From the NCBI GenBank assembly GCA_963205195.1, contig CAUJHR010000007.1:41566-105565 (forward strand): a stretch of DNA of 64,000 bases. Reading direction: 5' to 3'. The notes beneath the pieces are model-generated. The model was not told where the DNA came from. It saw only the letters and a list, made by a program, of their open reading frames with translations, and ran no database searches. Shown piece by piece: positions 7,959 through 15,299 of the stretch. Numbering within the stretch: position 1 is the first letter of the stretch; each line of letters opens with the position of its first letter. The DNA comes from Pseudomonadota bacterium (lineage in GTDB: Bacteria > Pseudomonadota > Alphaproteobacteria > Rickettsiales > SXRF01). The translations under genes and the position numbers were made by a program.

Positions 7959-8965
7959 AAAGAAGGTACTCCGCTGGTGGTTGAGTATTCAAAATGCAGG
8001 ACTTCATCGGGGCGCGCTATCTTATGTGCTGCATGTGCTGCCTGTGCCGCTTCTGCGAATCCTGACAGTATCAGTTTAAGCTTGTTTTCGTAAGTTGCAA
8101 TATCCCCGATTGCAAATATCCCTTTTTCGCTGGTTGCCATTGTTGATGGGGTTACGGTTATATGGTTGTTATCAAGGTTCAGGCCCCAGTCCGCTATTGC
8201 CCCTAATTCCATGGAAAGCCCGAAGAAAGGAAGCAGTATATCAGCCTCTATTTTACGTTTTTCGCCTTCGAGGGTGGCTACCACCACTGAAGAAATTTTT
8301 CCGTTCGCACCTTCCATTGAATCAAGTTGGTAAGGTATCACCAGCTCAATTTTTCCGATTGCTGCCAGTGCTTCCAGTTTCGCCGCCGATTCAGGGGCGC
8401 AGCGGAATTTTGCGCGCCGGTGCACCACATATAGTTTTTCTGTGAGTTCACAAAGTGAAATAGCCCAATCAACTGCGCTGTCGCCGCCGCCCGCTATCAC
8501 AACTTTTTTGCCGCGGAAATCTTCGCGTTTTCCAACTAAATAAAATACGCTTTTTCCTTCATATTTTTCAAGGTTTTCCATAGGCGGGCGGTTGGGCCCG
8601 AATGCGCCGCAGCCAGCGGCGATTATTATGGCTTTGCAATTGATGGAAGTGTTTTTTGAGGTTGTTACCAGCCAGCCGCCATCAGTTTTTAAAACTTTTT
8701 CGACCTTTTGCCCCAAATGATAGGTAGGTGAAAAAGGCTCTGCCTGGGCTTTGAGTTTTTCTATCAGTTCCTGAGCCAGTATCGAAGGGTGGCCGGGAAT
8801 GTCGTAAATAGGTTTTTCGGGGTAAAGCGCCGTGCATTGCCCGCCGAGTTCGTCCAGCGCATCGACCACATGGCAGCGCATTTTAAGCATTCCGGCCTCA
8901 AATATGGTGAAAAGCCCCACTGGGCCTGCGCCAACAATTACTATATCAGTATCAAAATTTTGCAT
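7955..8965 (-). CDS. ferredoxin/flavodoxin-NADP+ reductase, thioredoxin-reductase-like
   Basis: A 336-residue FAD enzyme of the TrxR-like ferredoxin-NADP reductase type. The N-terminal FAD-binding motif IVGAGPVGLF is near residue 10. A second nucleotide-binding motif VVIAGGGDSAVDWA lies near residue 155. FAIGDIATYENK near residue 285 is the C-terminal FAD contact. The CxxC redox pair of thioredoxin reductase is absent, which supports the FNR assignment. It is the first gene of the fpr/eight-Cys/folD/thiL set. The 90-bp gap to the divergent thiolase gene must hold both promoters. Confidence 0.9.
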   Translation of the reverse strand: MQNFDTDIVIVGAGPVGLFTIFEAGMLKMRCHVVDALDELGGQCTALYPEKPIYDIPGHPSILAQELIEKLKAQAEPFSPTYHLGQKVEKVLKTDGGWLVTTSKNTSINCKAIIIAAGCGAFGPNRPPMENLEKYEGKSVFYLVGKREDFRGKKVVIAGGGDSAVDWAISLCELTEKLYVVHRRAKFRCAPESAAKLEALAAIGKIELVIPYQLDSMEGANGKISSVVVATLEGEKRKIEADILLPFFGLSMELGAIADWGLNLDNNHITVTPSTMATSEKGIFAIGDIATYENKLKLILSGFAEAAQAAHAAHKIARPDEVLHFEYSTTSGVPSL

Positions 8966-9055
8966 AATTTATCCTTTATTTGACTGCTTTGTAGCAAAAA
9001 CTAAGGAAAAAGTAACGACTTTCTGATATAATTATAAAGAAAAACAGGAGATTTT

Positions 9056-10180
9056 ATGACCAACACCGTAATCTGCGCTTATGTACGCTCACCGTTCACT
9101 CAAGCTGGAAAAGGCGAGCTGGCACGCACTCGCGGCGATGATATACTGGCTCAGGTTATAAAAGGATTGCTTGGCAAGGTTCAGGTAAATACAGCGGAAA
9201 TCGAAGATGTGATGGTCGGCTGCGCTTTCCCAGAAGGTGAGCAGGGCATGAATATAGGGCGCATGGCGGCACTGATGGCCGGGATTCCGGTGAGTGTCGG
9301 GGGTGCTACCGTCAACCGTTTTTGCGGATCGTCGATGGAGGCAATACATATAAACGCGGCGAAGATAGCTTTTGGTTCGGGTGAAATATATATCGCGGGC
9401 GGGGTGGAATCCATGTCACGCGTGCCGATGGGCGGGTTCAACCCGCTGCCCAGCCCTGCTTTATATAGCACACTTCCTGCTGCTTATATGTCTATGGGGC
9501 TGACTGCTGAACAGGTATGTAAAAAACTTTCCATACCGCGTGCCAGACAAGAAGAATTTGCGCTGAAAAGCCACCAGAAAGCGGCCAAGGCTGATTTCTC
9601 GGAAGAAATAATTGCTATTAAAACAAAAACTGGCGTGGTTACAAAAGACGGCTGCATCCGCGCAGAAACTACGCTGGAAAAAATGGCGGAGTTGAAGCCT
9701 GCATTCGATGCGGCGGGAACTGTTACGGCGGCTACTTCATCACCGGTGACTGATGGTGCGGCGGCGGTGCTGGTGTGTAGCGAGGATTACGCGAAGAAGA
9801 ACGGCCTGTCGATCCTGGCGCGGATAAAGAGTTTTGCAACATCGGGTATCACCCCGGAAATAATGGGGCTTGGACCAGTGGAAGCGAGCAAGAAAGCACT
9901 CGCACGCGCCGGACTTAAAGTTTCCGATATTGATATTTTTGAACTTAACGAGGCTTTCGCTGTGCAGGCGCTTGGCGTGATACAGGAATTAGGGCTGGAT
10001 GAAAGCAAGATAAATTTAGACGGCGGCGCGATAGCCCTTGGCCACCCGCTTGGAGCATCCGGGGCGCGCATTACCGGGAAGGCCGCCCAGCTTCTGCAGA
10101 AACACGGCAAGAAATATGCTTTAGCCACTCAGTGCATCGGCGGCGGGCAGGGTATCGCCACGGTTCTCGAGGCCATTTAA
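9056..10180 (+). CDS. thiolase family acetyl-CoA acyltransferase
   Basis: A 374-residue thiolase, joining or cleaving acyl-CoA (acetoacetyl-CoA thiolase or beta-oxidation 3-ketoacyl-CoA thiolase). The nucleophile is Cys90 in VNRFCGSSMEAI. The active-site NEAF motif is near residue 301, the GHPLGASGAR motif near 327, and the second catalytic cysteine is in CIGGGQG close to the C terminus. It has no FadB-like neighbour, so the direction of reaction cannot be told. CAGGAG precedes the ATG. The stop TAA is the first part of a 121-bp palindromic repeat. Confidence 0.93.
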   Translation: MTNTVICAYVRSPFTQAGKGELARTRGDDILAQVIKGLLGKVQVNTAEIEDVMVGCAFPEGEQGMNIGRMAALMAGIPVSVGGATVNRFCGSSMEAIHINAAKIAFGSGEIYIAGGVESMSRVPMGGFNPLPSPALYSTLPAAYMSMGLTAEQVCKKLSIPRARQEEFALKSHQKAAKADFSEEIIAIKTKTGVVTKDGCIRAETTLEKMAELKPAFDAAGTVTAATSSPVTDGAAAVLVCSEDYAKKNGLSILARIKSFATSGITPEIMGLGPVEASKKALARAGLKVSDIDIFELNEAFAVQALGVIQELGLDESKINLDGGAIALGHPLGASGARITGKAAQLLQKHGKKYALATQCIGGGQGIATVLEAI

Positions 10181-10299
10181 AACTCTACTGGCGCGGACAA
10201 TCTGCTTGCAATAAAGCTTCGGCGCAATACTCTGTAGCGCTGCTACACTCCGTTTACGCTACTTCATTGCGGCGCGCTTGCCTCACGCCAGCGAGTTTT
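10180..10299. repeat. 121-bp-family palindromic element, copy 2 (thiolase/fumC convergent gap)
   Basis: Starts on the last base of the thiolase stop codon. One base shorter than copies 1 and 3 around ATACTCTGTAGCG. Terminal inverted ends and the GTAGCGCTGCTAC centre are conserved. As with the other copies, the flanking genes converge on it. Confidence 0.87.
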
Positions 10300-10314
10300 G
10301 GCAAAAGTGACTTT

Positions 10315-10412
10315 GTCATCCCGGCGCAGGCCGGGATCCATATTATTAGGTAGGCATGGATGCCAGCCTGCGCTGGCATGACAAGAAAGAGATCCCGCCT
10401 GCGCGGGATGAC
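10315..10412. repeat. three consecutive REP-like hairpins
   Basis: Between the 121-bp element and the fumC stop lie three hairpins: CCCGGCGCAGGCCGGG, ATGCCAGCCTGCGCTGGCAT and ATCCCGCCTGCGCGGGAT. They belong to a dispersed family of the ATTCCCGC...GCGGGAAT type also seen at 17459-17478, 36644-36729 and 44452-44552. They could end transcription from both sides. Confidence 0.75.
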
Positions 10413-10416
10413 GAGC

Positions 10417-11841
10417 CTAACTTGGCGCCAGCATGGTTTCTGGTTTTACCCATTGGTCGAACTGTTCGGAGGTGAGTAGTCCCAGCGCGATACCGGCTTC
10501 TTTGAGTGACGTGCCTTCCTTATGCGCTTTTTTGGCGATCTTGGCGGCGTTATCATAACCGATATGCGGATTCAGTGAAGTCACCAGCATCAGCGATTCG
10601 TTCATTAGTTTGGTGATGCGTTCTTTGTTGGCTTCGATGCCCACCACGCAATTATCAGTAAAACTCACTGCGCTGTCGGCCAGCAGGCGGATGGATTGTA
10701 GCACGTTATAGATTATCACCGGCTTGAATACATTCAGTTCGAAATGTCCGTTTGAGCCGCCAATTGTAACTGCCATGTGGTTGCCCATCACCTGCGCGCA
10801 AACCATGGTCATGGCCTCGCTCTGGGTTGGGTTTACTTTGCCAGGCATTATGGAGCTGCCCGGCTCGTTCTCTGGCAGCGACAATTCACCAAAGCCGCAG
10901 CGCGGACCGGAACCAAGCAGGCGGATATCGTTGGCTATTTTCATGAAGGAAACTGCACAGGTGTTGAGTGCGCCGGAAACATCCACTAATGCGTCATGCG
11001 TGGCGAGGGCAGCGAATTTATTGCGGGCGGTTATGAATGGTAGTTTTGTTACGCGTGCAACTTCTGCTGCGAAAGCTTCGGCGAAGCCTTTTTTAGCATT
11101 AAGCCCGGTGCCGACTGCGGTGCCGCCCTGAGCCAGCTCGAACAATTCACAGAGCACACCTTTTTCGCCAAGGCGCATAATGTTATCATCTATCATCTGC
11201 ACATAGCCGGAAAATTCCTGACCAAGGGTGAGCGGGGTTGCATCCTGCAAATGGGTGCGGCCAATTTTTATTATTGATTGGAATTCCTGCGCCTTGTCAT
11301 TCAGCGCATTGCGAAGCTGCTGCAGGGCAGGGAGCAGGGAGTGCTTTATCTCCATTGCAGCGGCTATGTGCATTGCGGTTGGAAAAGAATCATTGGAAGA
11401 TTGGCCCATATTTACATGGTCGTTGGGATGCACGGGTTTTTTGCTGCCCATCGTGCCACCCATCATTTCGATTGCGCGGTTAGAGATAACCTCGTTGGCG
11501 TTCATGTTGGTCTGGGTGCCGGAACCGGTCTGCCATACTACCAGCGGAAAATGGTCGTCCAGCTTGCCTTCCATAACTTCGGTGGCGGCTTTTACGATGT
11601 TATCGCCCAGAGTTTTATCGAGTACGCCAAGGTTCATATTCACAACTGCCGCCGAGCGTTTCAAAGTGCCGAGCGCATGGATGAGGGGCTTTGGCATGGT
11701 TTCGCCGCCGATCTTGAAATTCTGGAGGCTGCGCTGGGTCTGCGCGCCCCAATATTTATCGGAAGCTACGTCAATATTGCCAAATGAATCGGATTCCTGG
11801 CGAGTTACTAGTTGCTGGTTACTAGTTGCTAGTGTTTGCAT
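10417..11841 (-). CDS. fumC: class II fumarate hydratase (FumC) with repeat-encoded N terminus
   Basis: Reversible hydration of fumarate to L-malate in the citric acid cycle; a homotetramer without an iron-sulfur cluster. The 474-residue protein has [16 protein letters not shown], the catalytic [16 protein letters not shown] segment, and the superfamily signature [16 protein letters not shown] near residue 330. The first 14 or so residues before DSFGNIDV, rich in Ser, Asn, Gln and Thr, replace the usual short leader and are encoded by one arm of the inverted repeat at 11804-11910. No other start codon in frame is better placed for the core. It reads away from cheZ/cheY on the same strand. Confidence 0.96.
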   Translation of the reverse strand: MQTLATSNQQLVTRQESDSFGNIDVASDKYWGAQTQRSLQNFKIGGETMPKPLIHALGTLKRSAAVVNMNLGVLDKTLGDNIVKAATEVMEGKLDDHFPLVVWQTGSGTQTNMNANEVISNRAIEMMGGTMGSKKPVHPNDHVNMGQSSNDSFPTAMHIAAAMEIKHSLLPALQQLRNALNDKAQEFQSIIKIGRTHLQDATPLTLGQEFSGYVQMIDDNIMRLGEKGVLCELFELAQGGTAVGTGLNAKKGFAEAFAAEVARVTKLPFITARNKFAALATHDALVDVSGALNTCAVSFMKIANDIRLLGSGPRCGFGELSLPENEPGSSIMPGKVNPTQSEAMTMVCAQVMGNHMAVTIGGSNGHFELNVFKPVIIYNVLQSIRLLADSAVSFTDNCVVGIEANKERITKLMNESLMLVTSLNPHIGYDNAAKIAKKAHKEGTSLKEAGIALGLLTSEQFDQWVKPETMLAPS

Positions 11842-11910
11842 AATTACTCCGTTGCTGATTAGGGTCGCCCCTTTTTAAACCAGCAACCAGTAACTAGCAA
11901 CTAGTAACTA
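11804..11910. repeat. inverted repeat spanning the fumC start
   Basis: The left arm (11804-11832, built from GTTACTAGTTGCTGG and a variant) is inside the fumC reading frame. The right arm (about 11880-11910) ends next to the cheZ stop. The arms are near-complementary and could form a long hairpin with a loop of about 47 bases containing the fumC start region. A single arm-like copy occurs at 63848-63869. It may affect fumC translation or cheZ mRNA ends; that is inference. Confidence 0.75.
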
Positions 11911-11911
11911 T

Positions 11912-12574
11912 TTAAATTCCGGCGAGAAGCCTGTCGATCTCATCTTGCGAAGTGCCCTGGCCAGTAAGTTGCGGCCCGTTGAGCAGGTCTTTATCGTCTT
12001 TTGGAAGAACGATATTTTTTGGATCACTAACAACTACCTGCGGGGCTGGGTCCTGGCCTTCTGCGCCAAAAAGATTGTTGAGTTTGCCAACGCGGTCCTC
12101 GATATTGCCAAGCAACATGATAACCTTGCGGATACGCTGCCCGGTTATGTCCTGGAAAGTACAGGAGTCATATATAATAGTGGTGGCAGCCATGATCTTT
12201 TTCTCTTTATCGCCGCCTATCCCGCCTGCTGCGCTTTGCACTGCATCGGCTGCGTCCATGATCTTGTTAGTGGCTTCCTCGGTGGCTTTTACCACTTCTT
12301 CAAGGTGCAAGGAGGCGTCATTTATCGCATCTTCGGCTTTGGCGTTGGTCTGTATGGCAAAAATTTCGTTTTTGGCATCGACAATATATTTGGCGAGCTT
12401 GGCAATTTCCTGATGTACAAAATTATCGGCAACACTATTGCTTGGATTAAGCGAAGACGCCATTTTCATGAAAATACCGCCGACATCTTCCAATGTGATG
12501 TCACCTTTTTTCTCGCGGGTCTTTATCATGCTGGTTAGCAATGTGCGCCCAAGTGTTGACTGCATGTCATTCAT
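11912..12574 (-). CDS. cheZ: chemotaxis protein phosphatase CheZ
   Basis: Dephosphorylates CheY-P to end the motor signal. The 220-residue, mostly helical protein has the catalytic segment FQDITGQRIRKV, with Asp142 and Gln146 matching the known Asp/Gln pair of Escherichia coli CheZ. A flexible Pro/Asp-rich linker follows. The last residues, SQDEIDRLLAGI, form a helix peptide expected to bind CheY-P; they look strikingly like the N-terminal CheY-binding peptide of FliM. CAGGAG lies before the ATG. It follows cheY by 27 bp, so the two form an operon. Confidence 0.9.
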   Translation of the reverse strand: MNDMQSTLGRTLLTSMIKTREKKGDITLEDVGGIFMKMASSLNPSNSVADNFVHQEIAKLAKYIVDAKNEIFAIQTNAKAEDAINDASLHLEEVVKATEEATNKIMDAADAVQSAAGGIGGDKEKKIMAATTIIYDSCTFQDITGQRIRKVIMLLGNIEDRVGKLNNLFGAEGQDPAPQVVVSDPKNIVLPKDDKDLLNGPQLTGQGTSQDEIDRLLAGI

Positions 12575-12601
12575 ATTTACTCACTCCTGTTGTATATTTT
12601 T

Positions 12602-12988
12602 TTAGAATTCGCCGATTACGCTGGTCATTTTTGTTTTAAGTGTTTCCGCGTTGAACGGCTTTACTATATAGTTGCTAACACCTGCCTGTTTTGCGGCGAT
12701 AACGTTTTCCGGTTTGCTTTCCGCCGTTACCATGATGAAAGGCGTGTTTTTAAGTGCAGGGTTGCCGCGCACTAATTTGAGCAACTCCATTCCGGTCATA
12801 GGTTCCATGTTCCAGTCGGATATAACCAAACCTGCAGGTTTTTCCTGTAGCTTTTTGAAAGCTTCGCCGCCGTCGGCTGCTTCGTCGACATTGTCGAAGC
12901 CCAACTGCTTAAGCAGGTTTTTGATGATACGTCGCATGGTGCTGTAATCATCTACCACAAGGATGTGCATTGCTTTATCTACTGACAT
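12602..12988 (-). CDS. cheY: chemotaxis response regulator CheY
   Basis: A 128-residue stand-alone receiver domain that carries the phosphate signal from CheA to the flagellar switch. Acidic pocket Asp13/Asp14 (VVDD), phosphorylation site Asp58 (ISDWNMEPMTG), Thr88 (MVTAES) and Lys110 (VKPF) are all present. No output domain. TTAGG precedes the ATG. It is first in the cheY-cheZ pair; no cheA, cheW or receptor gene is in the window, so the rest of the chemotaxis set is elsewhere. Confidence 0.94.
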   Translation of the reverse strand: MSVDKAMHILVVDDYSTMRRIIKNLLKQLGFDNVDEAADGGEAFKKLQEKPAGLVISDWNMEPMTGMELLKLVRGNPALKNTPFIMVTAESKPENVIAAKQAGVSNYIVKPFNAETLKTKMTSVIGEF

Positions 12989-13161
12989 AGTTTGACCTAA
13001 TAATAAGATTTAATAAAATAACGAAACTTAATCATACTTTAGCCCAGATGTTTTAATGGAAGGTTAAAGCCAAAAATAATTCTGGTTTTTTTTAAGTGGG
13101 GCGCAAAAGCGCAGAAAATCTGGCCGTTTCCGGGATATTTAGAGTAAATTAACCAATTATA

Positions 13162-13857
13162 ATGTATAATAAAGCACTATATATTATTGATATGTGTGAA
13201 TTTGCTACATATCCAAAGCCAGAATTTATGAAAGCAATATTTGACTTAAGCAGTTTCTACCGCAAAATCGTACACAACCTTACACGTTTTGTTTATCGCC
13301 CGCATTATATAGGGCTTGAAAATATACCGAGGACAGGCGGGGCTATATTAATCAGCAACCATGTTTCATATATGGATGGGCCGCTTATCGATGCCGGGGT
13401 TTTTGCCCAGTGCGGACGCCCGGTGCGCTATGTCATCGACGCTGATATTTACCAGGTGCCGGGAGTTCATGACCTGATGAAACGCGCACGCGCTATCCCA
13501 ATTACCTCGAACCGTAAAAGCGTGGAGGCAGCATTTGATGCTATATCGGAAGGCCTCAGGGCAGGGGATCTGATCTGTATTTTCCCGGAAGGTTTTTTAA
13601 CATTCACCGGCGGGCTGGGAAGGTTCCGCCCTGGTATTGAATGGATAATCCGCCGTGACCCGGTGCCGGTGGTGCCGCTTTCTCTATCGGGCCTGTGGGG
13701 AAGTGTGTTCTCACGGAAATATATGCGCTCGTGGCGGCGCTTCATCCCGCGCAATCCCTGCCAGAAGGTGATAGTAAAATGCGGCCCTGCAATAGAGCCG
13801 CATTTAGTTGATGTGAATAACCTACAGGAAATAGTGCTGCGGCTTAAATATTCGTAG
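13162..13857 (+). CDS. PlsC-like 1-acyl-glycerol-3-phosphate acyltransferase
   Basis: A 231-residue acyltransferase of the PlsC superfamily, probably acylating a lysophospholipid at the membrane. Motif I is NHVSYMDGP, a variant of NHxxxxD, near residue 67. ITSNRK and the FPEGFLTFTG motif III (near residue 138) follow, then VPLSLSGLWGS as motif IV. The first 22 residues before MKAIFDLSS (ATG 13228) may not belong; neither ATG has a strong Shine-Dalgarno, so the start is uncertain. It is divergent from cheY and converges closely (5 bp) on the next minus-strand gene. Confidence 0.85.
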   Translation: MYNKALYIIDMCEFATYPKPEFMKAIFDLSSFYRKIVHNLTRFVYRPHYIGLENIPRTGGAILISNHVSYMDGPLIDAGVFAQCGRPVRYVIDADIYQVPGVHDLMKRARAIPITSNRKSVEAAFDAISEGLRAGDLICIFPEGFLTFTGGLGRFRPGIEWIIRRDPVPVVPLSLSGLWGSVFSRKYMRSWRRFIPRNPCQKVIVKCGPAIEPHLVDVNNLQEIVLRLKYS

Positions 13858-13862
13858 GAATA

Positions 13863-15161
13863 TTATTGGCGGCCCGCACCTACAGCCTTATCATTATCCT
13901 TTGGAGGCGGCGGCAGGGTTGTAGCATCTGTAGTTGTAGACGAACCTTTTTCCAGCGCCTTTGCCAATTCCACAGTTTTCCTATAATTTGCTACGCCCTG
14001 TTCGTAGGCTGCAATTTTAATAGGGACTACAGCTGCGGCATCATTTGCTGCTTTATAGGTCTGGTTTAATATAGGGTCCAGCTCTTTGCGGTCTTGCAGT
14101 TTTACAGTATAATCCCTTGTTTCTATCAAGGATTCTATAGCTTTTCTGTATTCCGCGCCTTCAGATTTTTTATTATTTGGCAGCCCTTTTCCTTCTTTTT
14201 CAAGGCGGTCAATAATAGTATTTGCCACTAAAGTCGCTTCTGGGAACCTTCCTTCTTCAATCAGGTTGGCAATCACGTTATGTGTGTTTTTTGAAGTTTT
14301 GCTTGCGTTTTGATTAAATAATTTAGCATGCACACTAGTAATATCATTTACGTCACCTGTGGTTTTTAATTCAGGTATACGAATTGGGTCAGCAGGCAGT
14401 AAAGCAGCAGGTTTTTTGAGCGGGTCGGTGCTTAAGCCAATTGAATTTTCAAGTAATTCGATTTTCTGAACGGGAGAAGCGCTTTCCCATGTGCCTTTGA
14501 ATTTTTCTGCACCATATCCTTCAAACCTGCCGAGGGATGGGAGATTCAAAGGGATTGCACGCGCTTGCGGTGCGCCTGGAATCAATTCATTGCCTTTAGT
14601 TACTACTGAATGGTTCCATTCTTCAACAGCTTTTAAATACTGCATAGCTTCTGCACGGTTTTTATTTAATTCCTTGTTGCCAGTTATCCTTTCCTGGTCT
14701 GAAGTCATAGCGCTATCAAGCTGCCTGCGGCGCCCATTAATGTCTTCTATATTTATATCGCGGCTCTTGGTTATAGGGGAATTGCTTAAGGCAGGGTTTG
14801 CAAGCAATACATCAGCTTCGCCGATCTTTTCCGATTTGGTGGCCGAAACGCTGGTTATTAAAGGTTTTTCATCTTTTGGGGAAGGGTTTATGAAATCCTT
14901 TACGGGATCAACTATTTTATTCATCCAGCTTTTGATTGTGGTAGCAAGGCCCTTGCCTTCGCCGCCGGTATATTTATCCACGAAATTGGTTGCGGTTTCG
15001 CTCATGGTGAAAACAGTGCCAAGCGTTACAACGGCAAGCGCGGCAAAGAAAGCCATCTTCAGCCCAGACCATATCATGCTTCCTACATTGCTTAGGAACG
15101 ACGCTTTCTGCGGCTGTTCATAATATTCATCTTCGTTGCTACCAAATCCTAAAAAGGCCAT
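13863..15161 (-). CDS. membrane-anchored protein of unknown function (pair member A)
   Basis: A 432-residue protein I do not recognise. Order: a short acidic cytoplasmic N terminus containing EYYEQPQKASF, one hydrophobic segment at about residues 29-52, then a long hydrophilic, Lys/Glu/Asn-rich, probably helical region, ending in a Pro-rich tail (TLPPPPKDND). No cysteine cluster or enzyme motif is visible. The N-terminal 75 residues resemble those of the next gene (YxQP, ALAVV, the DKYT/DKWT motif, GKG, SW). ATG at 15161 is preferred over TTG at 15173 because GGAG precedes it by six bases. It shares a 51-bp upstream element with the 15300-17303 gene. Confidence 0.7.
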   Translation of the reverse strand: MAFLGFGSNEDEYYEQPQKASFLSNVGSMIWSGLKMAFFAALAVVTLGTVFTMSETATNFVDKYTGGEGKGLATTIKSWMNKIVDPVKDFINPSPKDEKPLITSVSATKSEKIGEADVLLANPALSNSPITKSRDINIEDINGRRRQLDSAMTSDQERITGNKELNKNRAEAMQYLKAVEEWNHSVVTKGNELIPGAPQARAIPLNLPSLGRFEGYGAEKFKGTWESASPVQKIELLENSIGLSTDPLKKPAALLPADPIRIPELKTTGDVNDITSVHAKLFNQNASKTSKNTHNVIANLIEEGRFPEATLVANTIIDRLEKEGKGLPNNKKSEGAEYRKAIESLIETRDYTVKLQDRKELDPILNQTYKAANDAAAVVPIKIAAYEQGVANYRKTVELAKALEKGSSTTTDATTLPPPPKDNDKAVGAGRQ

Positions 15162-15208
15162 TCTACTCTCCAAACACTTTGGTTATATTATTACACACTA
15201 CATATAAT

Positions 15209-15259
15209 GCCATAAATTACGGTATTTTGTGTGAAGATTTTGTTACTATGTATGTGACA
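15209..15259 (-). promoter_or_regulatory. conserved 51-bp upstream element, copy A
   Basis: It aligns without gaps to 17348-17398, with 38 of 51 positions the same by hand count and two unbroken cores (17 and 11 bases). Read on the coding strand the cores are TGTCACATACA and AAAATCTTCACACAAAA. It ends 47 bp before the start codon. It is a likely shared promoter or operator. Confidence 0.6.
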
Positions 15260-15299
15260 ATTCCTGTTGTTTTATAAGTTTTTGAATAATATAAATTTG

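Noticed and set aside
10180..10412. CRISPR array
   Set aside because: The repeats here are palindromes of different sequence without regular spacing or spacers, and no cas gene is near.
11228..11878. 216-codon open frame on the plus strand
   Set aside because: Antisense to fumC; several overlapping frames exist there and none has family motifs.
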